Below the pieces are notes generated by a model that saw nothing but the letters and a program-made list of their open reading frames with translations, searched no databases and was not told the DNA's origin. A stretch of DNA of 38,503 nt, from positions 1 to 38,503 of the IMG/VR virus record IMGVR_UViG_3300044712_000205, one strand, 5' to 3'. Source of the DNA: a virus. Positions within the stretch are counted from its first letter, which is position 1. Each line of letters begins with the position of its first letter. Of this stretch, positions 7,598 through 15,378 are shown in pieces. The position numbers were made by a program, and so were the translations under genes.

Positions 7598-7622
7598 CAA
7601 AAACTATCGACAAGCGTATAAG
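7594..7622 (+). promoter_or_regulatory. sigma70-type promoter, near consensus
   Basis: TTGACA at 7594-7599, a 17-base spacer, TATAAG at 7617-7622. Transcription should start near 7629, almost on the ATG at 7631, so the first mRNA would be leaderless or nearly so. It opens the packaging and structural genes. Confidence 0.8.
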
Positions 7623-7630
7623 TGATAGTC

Positions 7631-7936
7631 ATGTGGACTCGTGAGACATTCGAGCGCCTAGAGAAAGAAGCCGACAATCCAAAAGTAAGGAAGTCGGCTG
7701 CATCCCTTATTGAAAACACGCTCAACGGAAGCACGTTCCGCGTAAAGCGCCACGTCTATGTCCCGTTGAAGCGAGGCCGCAACGAACTCGGCCAGTTCAA
7801 CGGGAAGAACAGGAAGGCGTACCACTACGCCGTCAAAGACAAAACGCAGCCGGTTACTTATCGCCAATTAATGGCCGAGAACATCGAAGCGAATAACGCC
7901 CTACTGGCTAGACTTCGTGCGAATCATGGCGGCTAG
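7631..7936 (+). CDS. hypothetical protein upstream of terminase, 101 aa
   Basis: ATG about 9 bases after the -10 box; a GTG at 7622 lies inside the -10 and is unlikely. The product is basic (residues 35-70 rich in Lys and Arg: KRHVYVPLKRGRNE) and helical. Not recognised. As first gene of the late transcript it could be a DNA-binding packaging accessory or a regulator, but no helix-turn-helix is evident. It overlaps the next gene by 11 bases. Confidence 0.65.
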   Translation: MWTRETFERLEKEADNPKVRKSAASLIENTLNGSTFRVKRHVYVPLKRGRNELGQFNGKNRKAYHYAVKDKTQPVTYRQLMAENIEANNALLARLRANHGG

Positions 7937-8177
7937 GCTACGAAAAACCCACCAAGATGAAGTAAGGACGAAGATACAAGCCAGTCAGCTTATCAACGTC
8001 CTACAAAATCATGCACTTGCGAAAGACGATAAGGAAATTTCGTATAGCCGTATGAAGGCAATCGAAATCCTTCTCCGCAAGAGCGTTCCAGACCTTAGCG
8101 CGGTTCAGTTGGGCGGCGACAAAGGCAACCCCATCCGCCAATCCATAGAGGTCCGCATCATTGACCCTGCAAGTTAG
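7926..8177 (+). CDS. terminase small-subunit-like protein, 83 aa
   Basis: Begins MAARLRKTHQDEVRTKIQAS, then ISYSRMKAIEILLRKSVPDLS. This is the pattern of short proteins placed directly before the large terminase in many podoviruses and siphoviruses, where the small subunit recognises phage DNA. ATG 7926 is chosen; GTG 7917 is an alternative. It overlaps the TTG start of the large subunit by 17 bases. Assignment rests on position plus a weak family pattern. Confidence 0.65.
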   Translation: MAARLRKTHQDEVRTKIQASQLINVLQNHALAKDDKEISYSRMKAIEILLRKSVPDLSAVQLGGDKGNPIRQSIEVRIIDPAS

Positions 8178-9486
8178 CGTCCCTCGCAAGCTGAAGCCGC
8201 TGCTCTACCCGGCGCGGTACAAGGGCGCATATGGTGGGCGCGGCGGGGCAAAGTCTCACTTCTTCGCAGAGCAGCTAATCATCCGCTGCTACCAGAGGCA
8301 GACCCGAGCGGTTTGCATCCGGGAAGTACAAAACTCTATCAAGGACTCGGTTAGGCAATTGCTGATCGACAAGATTAGCAAATGTGGACTAGAGCCATTC
8401 TTTGAGGTACTGGATAGCGAGATACGCGGCCCGGATGGGTCAATCATCATATTTAAGGGCATGCAGTCCTACAACGCGGACAACATCAAATCCTTGGAGG
8501 CATACGATATTGCGTGGGTGGAGGAAGCCCAGACCTTAAGCCAGCACTCGTTAGACCTATTGCGCCCGACGATCCGTAAGCCAGGGTCGGAGATTTGGTT
8601 TAGCTGGAATCCGAGGTACAAGACTGACGCGGTAGATAAGTTCCTCCGAAAAGACCCTCCGCCTGATTCAATCTGCGTGATGGTGAATTGGTCGGACAAT
8701 CCATGGTTTCCAGAGGTGTTGAGGCGGGAAATGGAGTTTGACTTCGCCATAGACCCCGACAAGGCAGAACATATCTGGAATGGGGCATACGGGGCTGGGC
8801 AAGGGGCAATTCTGGCCCGCTGGGTCAATAAAGCAGAGCGTGATGGGCGTATCGGAGAGGTGGAGTACGACCCAGACGGCGCATCTATCGAGATATCGAG
8901 CGACTTGGGATTTAGGGATACCGCCTCATGGTGGTACTGGCAGCGATGCCTGGGCGGCTATCGACTACTGAAGTATGACGGGGATAGTGGTCTAGACGCC
9001 CCAGAGTGGATCGAGCGCATACAGGCCGCGCTAGGCGGATGGAAGTTGGACAAGATATGGCTACCCCACGACGCTAGGGCCAAGACATTCCAAAGCCGGC
9101 ATAGCACGATTGAGCAGTTTGTTGAGGCTTTTGGGGCGGATAAGGTTTCCATCGTCCCGCAATCCAAGAAGTCCGACCAGATCAACGCGGCGCGGGAAGT
9201 GATAGACCGTTGCCAATTCAACCGCAAGGAATGCGAGGCCGGTTTAGATGGGTTGATGGCTTGGGAGTACGAATATAACGACGATCTTGCTGTATTCAGC
9301 CGAGAGCCCAAGCACGATTGGGCGTCGCACCCATCCGACGCCTTTGCCTATGGTTGCCAGGTTATGCGGGATGTCACGGTGGAGGTCAAAGAGGACAAGC
9401 CAATACGCGGCCTGATGGTCGGATCGAATACGGTTTCGCTTGATGAGATGTGGAAAGAGGTTCGACCGGAGAGCAATAGAATTTAG
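8161..9486 (+). CDS. terL: terminase large subunit
   Basis: A 441-residue packaging motor. The N-terminal ATPase has Walker A GGRGGAKS (25-32) and Walker B with catalytic acid IAWVEEA (117-123). The C-terminal RNase H-like nuclease shows the three acidic positions SSDLGFRD (D248), PHDARAK (D304) and HPSDAFAYG (D393). It cuts concatemeric DNA and pumps it into the prohead through the portal. TTG start inside the small-subunit gene; no better start lies nearby, and the protein is full length. Confidence 0.94.
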   Translation: MTLQVSVPRKLKPLLYPARYKGAYGGRGGAKSHFFAEQLIIRCYQRQTRAVCIREVQNSIKDSVRQLLIDKISKCGLEPFFEVLDSEIRGPDGSIIIFKGMQSYNADNIKSLEAYDIAWVEEAQTLSQHSLDLLRPTIRKPGSEIWFSWNPRYKTDAVDKFLRKDPPPDSICVMVNWSDNPWFPEVLRREMEFDFAIDPDKAEHIWNGAYGAGQGAILARWVNKAERDGRIGEVEYDPDGASIEISSDLGFRDTASWWYWQRCLGGYRLLKYDGDSGLDAPEWIERIQAALGGWKLDKIWLPHDARAKTFQSRHSTIEQFVEAFGADKVSIVPQSKKSDQINAAREVIDRCQFNRKECEAGLDGLMAWEYEYNDDLAVFSREPKHDWASHPSDAFAYGCQVMRDVTVEVKEDKPIRGLMVGSNTVSLDEMWKEVRPESNRI

Positions 9487-9489
9487 CTA

Positions 9490-9518
9490 TTGACAGTAGC
9501 AAATGCGATAGCGATAAT
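9490..9518 (+). promoter_or_regulatory. sigma70-type promoter before the head genes
   Basis: TTGACA at 9490-9495, a 17-base spacer, GATAAT at 9513-9518. It lies in the 81-base gap after the terminase gene, and the first downstream gene has GGGAGG before ATG 9568. It would boost structural-gene expression relative to terminase. Confidence 0.7.
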
Positions 9519-9567
9519 CACTGAGAGTTCTAACCTTACATGCCGGGATGGCGTTGGGAGGTAGCAC

Positions 9568-9846
9568 ATGGGCATCAATATCGAGGGCGGAAGCCCCAAG
9601 AATCTGACCGCCTCCGGGGCGGTTTCTGCGTACCCTGGCACTTTGCTGGGCTTCTACGTTCATTCCACTTCTAGCGGGACCATCGTTCTCAAGGATGGCG
9701 GTTCAAGCGGTACGGCGATCAGCGGGACGATTACGCCGGCTGTAGGATTCCACCGTTACCCGGCCTCGTTCGGTACTTCGTGTTACGCGACTCTGGCGAA
9801 CACGATTGACGTTACGTTCTTCTACGCTCCCGCTGCCGGCGTGTAA
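9568..9846 (+). CDS. small virion-associated protein, 92 aa
   Basis: Gly-, Ser- and Thr-rich with beta-strand character (SGTIVLKDGGSSGTAISGTI), resembling small head-associated or decoration proteins. Strong GGGAGG ribosome binding site. Its stop overlaps the portal start (TAATG). Role as a minor head component is inferred from composition and position. Confidence 0.65.
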   Translation: MGINIEGGSPKNLTASGAVSAYPGTLLGFYVHSTSSGTIVLKDGGSSGTAISGTITPAVGFHRYPASFGTSCYATLANTIDVTFFYAPAAGV

Positions 9847-11918
9847 TGGCCGAGTTGATCGACAAGACGGGGGTGCAGCACTACTTGAACATGATTGCCG
9901 CCTATGAGCGGCAGTTCAAGAAGTGGGAAGGCACCGCAGAGAAGGTCATCAAGAAGTATCGGGACGAATCCCGGCAAGGCTCTCGCAATATCGGGGAGTC
10001 GCGCTTCAACATCCTGTGGTCAAACGTGCAGACGGCGATGCCGGCTGTGTTCTCGCGCCTTCCCAAGCCTGACGTAAGCCGGCGCTATCGAGACACGGAC
10101 CCGGTTGGCCGAGTGGCTGCGCTGATCCTTGAACGCGCATTGGAATTCGAGGTAGAGCATTACGGCGACTACGCCAGCGCCATGAAATCGGTGGTGTTGG
10201 ATCGCTTCTTAGGTGGGCGTGGTACGGCATGGGTCCGCTATGAGCCGGAAATCCAAACCATCCCCGGCGCTTCGACGGATGACGGTCTGAGCGTTACCGA
10301 AGATACCGACGATTCCGAAACGCTGCACGAAGAACTCGTATTCGAGAAATGCCCGGTTGATTACGTCCATTGGCGTGACTTCGGCCATAACGTCGCCCGC
10401 ACCTGGGAAGAAGTGACAACCGTATGGCGCAAGGTGTATATGCGCCGGGAAGCCTTGGTCGAGCGCTTCGGGGAAGAGATTGGCGGCAAGATTCCGCTAG
10501 ATACTGCCCCGGACGACTTGAAGAAAAAGGACTTGCCGCTAGGCGAGAACAATTCCGAGGCGCTGATTTACGAAATCTGGTGCAAGACCAGCGGGAAAGC
10601 CTATTGGCTGTCCAAGTCGCTGGGACAATTCGTGGATGAGAAGGACGATCCTTACCACTTGGAAGAGTTCTTCCCTTGCCCGAAGCCCCTGTACGCCACG
10701 ATCACGAACGAATCGCTTGAGCCGGTCCCCGACTTCAAGCTGTATCAGGATCAGGCGACGGAGCTTGATCTGCTGTCTGACCGTATCGACGGTCTTATTA
10801 AGGCGCTGCAAGTCAAGGGCGTCTATAACTCCGCGATTGGCGAACTGTCTCGCCTCTTTACTGAGGGCGAGAACAACACGCTTATCCCGGTCAAGGATTG
10901 GACGGCGTTTGCCGAGAAGAACGGCCTTAAGGGCGCTATTGACCTAGTTGACCTAGTTCCCATCTTCCAAGCGTTGCAAGCGGCCTATCAGGCGATGGAG
11001 CAGGTCAAAGCGCAAGTCCATGAGATTACCGGGCTGTCCGACATCATCCGTGGTCAGTCGGTGGCCTCTGAGACTGCAACCGCCCAGCAGTTGAAGGGCC
11101 AATATGCCTCTCTGCGCCTGAAGGCCATGCAAGAGGACGTTGCCCGGTTCGCTGGCGATCTAATCCGCATCAAAGCGCAGATGATGTGCCGCCTGTTCGA
11201 CCCGCAGACGCTCTTGCAGGCTGGTGGAGCGATGCAGTTGCAGCCGGTAGATCAGCAAGCCGTCCAGCAGGCTATCGAACTCCTACGCAACGGCCCCATC
11301 CGTGATTTCCGCATCGACATCCAAGCCGATTCCATGGTGCAGATGGACGAGGACGCGGAGAAGCAATCGCGGATCGAGATGCTGACGGCTGTGGGCGGAT
11401 TCCTCAAGCAAGCGGAGCCGGTTGTTCAACAAGCTCCTCAACTCGCCCCGCTGGTCATGGAAATGCTCAAGTTCGGCATAACCGCATTCAAGGCCGGAAA
11501 GACGCTGGAAGGCGTGCTTGACGAGACCGCCGACAAGATCAAGCAGCAGGCCATGCAGCCTCAGCCGCAACAGCCGTCGCCAGAGCAGATTAAGGCGCAG
11601 CAGGAAGACGCAGCCCATCAGCGCGAGATGCAGCAGCGCCAGCAGGAATTGCAGATGGAGGCCATGTTGGAGCGACAGCGCAACGCCATGGAAGCGCAGC
11701 GCATGCAGCAGCAACAGCAGATGGAGATGGCACTAGAGCAGCAGCGCATGGCGAACGACGCCCGTATGGTTGAGTTGCAGGCCCATGCAGAGGCGCAGAC
11801 AAAGATTCTGCTGGCCCACATTGACCGCATTACAAAGCTGGAAGTGGCCGAGATTTCCGCGCAGACGACGCTATCCGCTCAACAGATGAGCGCGGCACAA
11901 CAGGGAGCGCAGGAATGA
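9846..11918 (+). CDS. portal protein
   Basis: A 690-residue portal of the podovirus type. It starts with a helical region (YERQFKKWEGTAEKVIKKYRD), has the conserved NILWSNVQTAMPAVFSRLPKP near residue 55, and a wing/stem core including VHEITGLSDIIRGQ (about 393-406), followed by a long Gln/Met-rich coiled-coil tail (about 565-690). Twelve copies form the DNA channel at one head vertex. It directly follows terminase and a small head protein and precedes scaffold and capsid. The Gln-rich C-terminus is longer than in compact portals. Confidence 0.88.
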   Translation: MAELIDKTGVQHYLNMIAAYERQFKKWEGTAEKVIKKYRDESRQGSRNIGESRFNILWSNVQTAMPAVFSRLPKPDVSRRYRDTDPVGRVAALILERALEFEVEHYGDYASAMKSVVLDRFLGGRGTAWVRYEPEIQTIPGASTDDGLSVTEDTDDSETLHEELVFEKCPVDYVHWRDFGHNVARTWEEVTTVWRKVYMRREALVERFGEEIGGKIPLDTAPDDLKKKDLPLGENNSEALIYEIWCKTSGKAYWLSKSLGQFVDEKDDPYHLEEFFPCPKPLYATITNESLEPVPDFKLYQDQATELDLLSDRIDGLIKALQVKGVYNSAIGELSRLFTEGENNTLIPVKDWTAFAEKNGLKGAIDLVDLVPIFQALQAAYQAMEQVKAQVHEITGLSDIIRGQSVASETATAQQLKGQYASLRLKAMQEDVARFAGDLIRIKAQMMCRLFDPQTLLQAGGAMQLQPVDQQAVQQAIELLRNGPIRDFRIDIQADSMVQMDEDAEKQSRIEMLTAVGGFLKQAEPVVQQAPQLAPLVMEMLKFGITAFKAGKTLEGVLDETADKIKQQAMQPQPQQPSPEQIKAQQEDAAHQREMQQRQQELQMEAMLERQRNAMEAQRMQQQQQMEMALEQQRMANDARMVELQAHAEAQTKILLAHIDRITKLEVAEISAQTTLSAQQMSAAQQGAQE

Positions 11919-12301
11919 GCGACGGCGGCAAGGGCTCCAATCGTCGCCCGACCGATGAAGTTGCATTCGGTGCGAACTATGACGCCATCTTCGGTGAAAA
12001 GAAGGTGCAGCGCGGGCGGTTCATCTGGGACAAGGAAAAGCGTGAGTTTGTCCCGTTCGATGAGTACGTTGCCCCGGTTGATCACAACGCCCCGATGGTC
12101 ATGCCCGACATTCAGCCTTACCAATCCATGATTGACGGCTCGATGATTACCAGCCGATCTCAGCACCGTTCGCACTTGAAACAGCATGGGTGTATCGAGA
12201 TTGGAAACGAAACGAAATATCTGAAAGCAAAGCCGGTAACGCCGCCCTCCGGCTTGACGGAAACGCTCGCCAGGGTGGCTTATGAGCGGCTCAAATATTA
12301 G
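11915..12301 (+). CDS. conserved phage head-region protein, 128 aa
   Basis: Pattern GKGSNRRPTDEVAFGANYDAIFG..., then MPDIQPYQSMIDGSMITSRSQH. This resembles a small conserved protein between portal and capsid genes in podoviruses with this gene order. Coupled to the portal by ATGA. Biochemical role unknown. Confidence 0.7.
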   Translation: MSDGGKGSNRRPTDEVAFGANYDAIFGEKKVQRGRFIWDKEKREFVPFDEYVAPVDHNAPMVMPDIQPYQSMIDGSMITSRSQHRSHLKQHGCIEIGNETKYLKAKPVTPPSGLTETLARVAYERLKY

Positions 12302-12310
12302 GAGTAAGAC

Positions 12311-12682
12311 ATGGCACTTGCAAAAGAACTGACGGGCGCTTTCCCTCCGGGGCAGGCGAAGGCAATCGGAGGCCAGGGCGCGAGCATCGCGGCTACTGGC
12401 AGCGCACAAGCTGATGCGGCCACGCTGACCGCTGGTATCTGCATCGTTACCGCTGCTGACGGCACCAAGGGCGTCATTCTGGCCGGTGAAGTGGGCGACG
12501 AGGTTTGGGTGTTCAATAACTCGGCTTCCACGCTGAAGGTGTATCCCGAGAGCGGAGCGGCGATTTGCGTCCCCGGCACCGGCCTTGGTTCGGCTAATGC
12601 GGCGTTCTCGCACCTGACCTACAAGCCGGCGATCTACAAGAAGCAGTCGACCACGCAATGGTTCGTGAACGTTAGCGCGTAA
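12311..12682 (+). CDS. putative minor head or decoration protein, 123 aa
   Basis: A Gly/Ala-rich beta protein (VITAADGTKGVILAGEVGD-like) with no transmembrane segment. It sits between conserved head genes, after an AGGAG ribosome binding site. Composition resembles the product at 9568 and other head-surface proteins. Specific function is inferred only. Confidence 0.6.
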   Translation: MALAKELTGAFPPGQAKAIGGQGASIAATGSAQADAATLTAGICIVTAADGTKGVILAGEVGDEVWVFNNSASTLKVYPESGAAICVPGTGLGSANAAFSHLTYKPAIYKKQSTTQWFVNVSA

Positions 12683-12695
12683 TCGAACCGAATCT

Positions 12696-12725
12696 AACGC
12701 CGAGAGGCGCTGAGGGCGAAAGCCC
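12696..12725 (+). promoter_or_regulatory. leader hairpin pair with GNRA loops
   Basis: CGCC-GAGA-GGCG followed by GGGC-GAAA-GCCC (12714-12725), ahead of the AGGAG and ATG of the scaffold gene. First of four related leader hairpins in the structural operon; the loop is GAGA here and GTGA elsewhere, both of GNRA type. Confidence 0.65.
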
Positions 12726-12743
12726 AACGACAGGAGAAGAAGA

Positions 12744-13766
12744 ATGGCAGAAGCAGCCCACGCGCAAACCACTTTGCGCGATACGCTTGCCGAGCAGTTT
12801 GATGCGCTTGAAGGAGATTCGGGTAACCAGGCCGTAACGCAAGCCACCCAAGAGAGTCCGAATCTCCAAGGTTCCGTAAGCGAAAACGAAACCGCCTCCC
12901 AAGCGCAACGCGCCCGCGACGAAGCGGGCAGATTCGCCAAGAAACAGGAAGAACCTCCCCTTAGCGCGGCGGAACCGGCCAAGGCTAGGCCGCCGCGCCC
13001 TTCTTCTTGGAAGAAGGATTACGAAGCCCAATGGGAAACGCTGGACCCGTCGCTGGCGGAATACATCCATCAGCGCGAGTCGGAGTACGCCAAGGGGGTT
13101 TCGACCTATCGGGATGAAGCACTGAGGGCGAAGGATTTGCAAGATGCCATGGCGCCGTTCATGGCCGACTTGCAGCAACACAACATCGCCCCGGCTCAGT
13201 GGATTAGCAACCTCGGGAACGCCCACAAGACGCTAGCCATGGGTTCTCCCCAGCAAAAGGCGCAGATGTTCGCCAAGCTGGCGCAGGACTATGGGATTGA
13301 CCTGGGGATGTTCACCGGGCAACAGCAAGACCCGCGCATCGCACAGATGGCGCAGGAATTGAACGATTTACGCGCCCAAGTCGGAAACACGACGAAGGCA
13401 TGGCAGCAGCGCGAGCAGAACGAAATCCTCGCGCATATCAACCAATTCGCCTCCAACAAAGAGGCGCACCCGCATTACGAGCAAGTGAAGGACGTGATGG
13501 CTCAACTACTTGAGTCCGGCATCGCTCCCGACCTTGAAACCGCGTATGCAAAGGCAGTCCGTCTATCTGACGACGCATGGCAAGCCGAGCAAGCCCGCCA
13601 ACAGCAGGCGCAGGAAGCCAAGCTAAAGGAAGCCGCTGCCGCTGCGCGATCCCGAGCAGTTTCACCCAAGACGGCTACACCGTCCGGGGCTGTGACTACC
13701 GGGGCCAAGGATCGCCGGTCGCAAATTGCTGAACTCGTAGAGGCAGCAGGCACCGGCAGAGTTTGA
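12744..13766 (+). CDS. scaffolding protein
   Basis: A 340-residue, highly charged, helical, Gln/Ala-rich protein immediately before the major capsid gene, the standard scaffold position. Disordered N-terminus (about 1-110), then helices (APFMADLQQHNIAPAQWI, about 135-155) and coiled-coil segments to a basic C-terminus (KDRRSQIAELVEAAGTGRV) of the type that contacts coat protein. It would guide capsid assembly and leave before packaging. No protease domain is seen. Confidence 0.8.
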   Translation: MAEAAHAQTTLRDTLAEQFDALEGDSGNQAVTQATQESPNLQGSVSENETASQAQRARDEAGRFAKKQEEPPLSAAEPAKARPPRPSSWKKDYEAQWETLDPSLAEYIHQRESEYAKGVSTYRDEALRAKDLQDAMAPFMADLQQHNIAPAQWISNLGNAHKTLAMGSPQQKAQMFAKLAQDYGIDLGMFTGQQQDPRIAQMAQELNDLRAQVGNTTKAWQQREQNEILAHINQFASNKEAHPHYEQVKDVMAQLLESGIAPDLETAYAKAVRLSDDAWQAEQARQQQAQEAKLKEAAAAARSRAVSPKTATPSGAVTTGAKDRRSQIAELVEAAGTGRV

Positions 13767-13789
13767 ACCGGACCTAGGAGAAATCCATC

Positions 13790-14791
13790 ATGGCTTTTGC
13801 CAATAGCACCTACACGGACATCATTGCCACGACGATCCAGAATCGTTCAGGCGTGCTGGACGACAACCTTACCAATAACAACGCGCTTCTCCAGAAGTTG
13901 CGCCAAAAGGGCAACGTCCGCCCCTTCGGTGGCGGTAACGTGATCTTGCAAGAGATCATGTACAACGACACCAGCACGAACAACGCGAACAGCTACTCGG
14001 GCTACGAGGCCATCAACATCAGCCCCGATTCCCCGATCAGCGCGGCGCAGTTCAGCATCACGCAGTACGCCTCTGCGGTAACGATGTCGGGTCTGGAGAT
14101 GCTTCAAAACTCCAGCAAGGAAGCCATCATCGACCTGCTGGATGGTCGCATTCAGGTTTCCGAGGCTCGTCTTATCAACCGCATCGCCTCCGACATCTAT
14201 CTGGACGGCACTGGCAACGGCGGCAAGAACATCACCGGCTTGGCTGCTGCTGTTCCCGATACGCCTACCACTGGCACCTACGGTGGCATCGACCGTGCAA
14301 CGTGGTCGTTCTGGCAACCGAAGTCTTATTCGGGCGTCACGAACGGTGGCGCGGCTGTGTCTGCTGCGAACATCCAGCAGTACATGACCGCTCTGGCGAT
14401 CCAGTTGGTGCGCGGTAGTGACAAGACCGACCTGATCGTTGCCGACAACAACTACTATCAGTTCTACGTCAACAGCCTGCAAGCGATTCAGCGCGTGCAG
14501 TCGGATGGCGCTGGCTCTGCTGGTGCGCTTGGCATGTCCATTAAGTTCTTCGGCGGTGGCGCGTCCTGTGATGTGGTGTTGGACGGCGGTATCGGCGCGA
14601 ACGCGACGGCGAATCATATGTGGTTCCTGAACACGGACTACATCTTCTTCCGCCCGCATCGTGATCGCAACTTCGTCCCGATTGGTGGTGAGCGCCAAGC
14701 GGTCAACCAAGACGCCATCGTGAAACTCATCGGCTGGGCTGGAAACCTGACTTGCTCGGGTTCTCAGTTCCAAGGCGTGCTCAAAGCGTGA
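13790..14791 (+). CDS. major capsid protein
   Basis: A 333-residue coat protein. It begins MAFANSTYTDIIATTIQNRS, then DNNALLQKLRQKGNVRPFGGGNVI, a start common to podovirus coat proteins of HK97-like fold. The C-terminal part has the typical IFFRPHRDRNFVPIG stretch (about 285-299). Strong AGGAG ribosome binding site; located right after scaffold and before a decoration protein. It forms the icosahedral shell. Confidence 0.9.
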   Translation: MAFANSTYTDIIATTIQNRSGVLDDNLTNNNALLQKLRQKGNVRPFGGGNVILQEIMYNDTSTNNANSYSGYEAINISPDSPISAAQFSITQYASAVTMSGLEMLQNSSKEAIIDLLDGRIQVSEARLINRIASDIYLDGTGNGGKNITGLAAAVPDTPTTGTYGGIDRATWSFWQPKSYSGVTNGGAAVSAANIQQYMTALAIQLVRGSDKTDLIVADNNYYQFYVNSLQAIQRVQSDGAGSAGALGMSIKFFGGGASCDVVLDGGIGANATANHMWFLNTDYIFFRPHRDRNFVPIGGERQAVNQDAIVKLIGWAGNLTCSGSQFQGVLKA

Positions 14792-14806
14792 ACTAGGAGA
14801 AAGAAC

Positions 14807-15295
14807 ATGACCTATACCGTTACTTCCCCCGTTATCGGCGTTCAGCCGATTGCCGTTACCAGCACGACGCAGAATCACCCGCTGGGCATGACGGTTCGCG
14901 CCGTTGATCCGACCTACGGCGAAGGCGAGTTCATCTACCTGCAAGGCGTCGCCTCTACGGTAGTTGGTTCGCCCGTGGTCTATAACACAGCGAACTACCT
15001 CACCACGCTGGCCCCGGTCGGCACCAACAAGCCGCAGCCGGTGGCGTTTGCGATGTCCGCGAACGTCGCCAGTCAATACGGCTGGTATCAGATCGGCGGC
15101 AACGCCCGCGCCCTGAAGACTTCCGGCCTTGCGCTGGCTTCCAATGCTGCGGTTGGCATCCTGACCGCTGGCAAGGTGGCTGCGACTGGCACCGGAAAGG
15201 AAATTCTCGGTGCGCTGACGGTTGCCAAGGCAACCACGCCGACGTTGGTTACGCTGGTGATTGACCGCCCCTGCATGCAAGGGCGCGTGTCCTAA
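14807..15295 (+). CDS. capsid decoration (cement) protein
   Basis: A 162-residue beta-rich, Gly/Ala/Thr-rich protein (PLGMTVRAVDPTYGEGEFIYL, residues 26-46) directly after the capsid gene, matching the cement-protein slot of BPP-1-like phages. It would bind the outer capsid and stabilise it. AGGAG ribosome binding site. The fold is inferred from position and composition. Confidence 0.75.
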   Translation: MTYTVTSPVIGVQPIAVTSTTQNHPLGMTVRAVDPTYGEGEFIYLQGVASTVVGSPVVYNTANYLTTLAPVGTNKPQPVAFAMSANVASQYGWYQIGGNARALKTSGLALASNAAVGILTAGKVAATGTGKEILGALTVAKATTPTLVTLVIDRPCMQGRVS

Positions 15296-15309
15296 GCAGT
15301 TCATCGCTG

Positions 15310-15333
15310 CTGCCCCTTGGAAACAGGGGGCAG
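15310..15333 (+). terminator. hairpin after the decoration gene
   Basis: Seven-base stem CTGCCCC / GGGGCAG with a 9-base loop, 15 bases after the decoration-protein stop. No T-run follows, so it is more likely an attenuator or mRNA-stability hairpin than a full terminator. It would lower downstream levels relative to capsid. Confidence 0.4.
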
Positions 15334-15351
15334 TCTCGTAATAACTGACCT

Positions 15352-15368
15352 AACGCCGTGATGGCGCT
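15352..15368 (+). promoter_or_regulatory. leader hairpin (second copy)
   Basis: AACGCC-GTGAT-GGCGCT followed at once by GGAG (15369-15372) before ATG 15379. Same element as at 17740 and 25126, with one extra loop base. Confidence 0.6.
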
Positions 15369-15378
15369 GGAGCAATAG

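Noticed and set aside
11879-12982. 367-residue minus-strand ORF
   Set aside because: Antisense to three structural-region genes that have good ribosome binding sites.
13847-15304. 485-residue minus-strand ORF
   Set aside because: Antisense to the major capsid and decoration genes; caused by codon bias.
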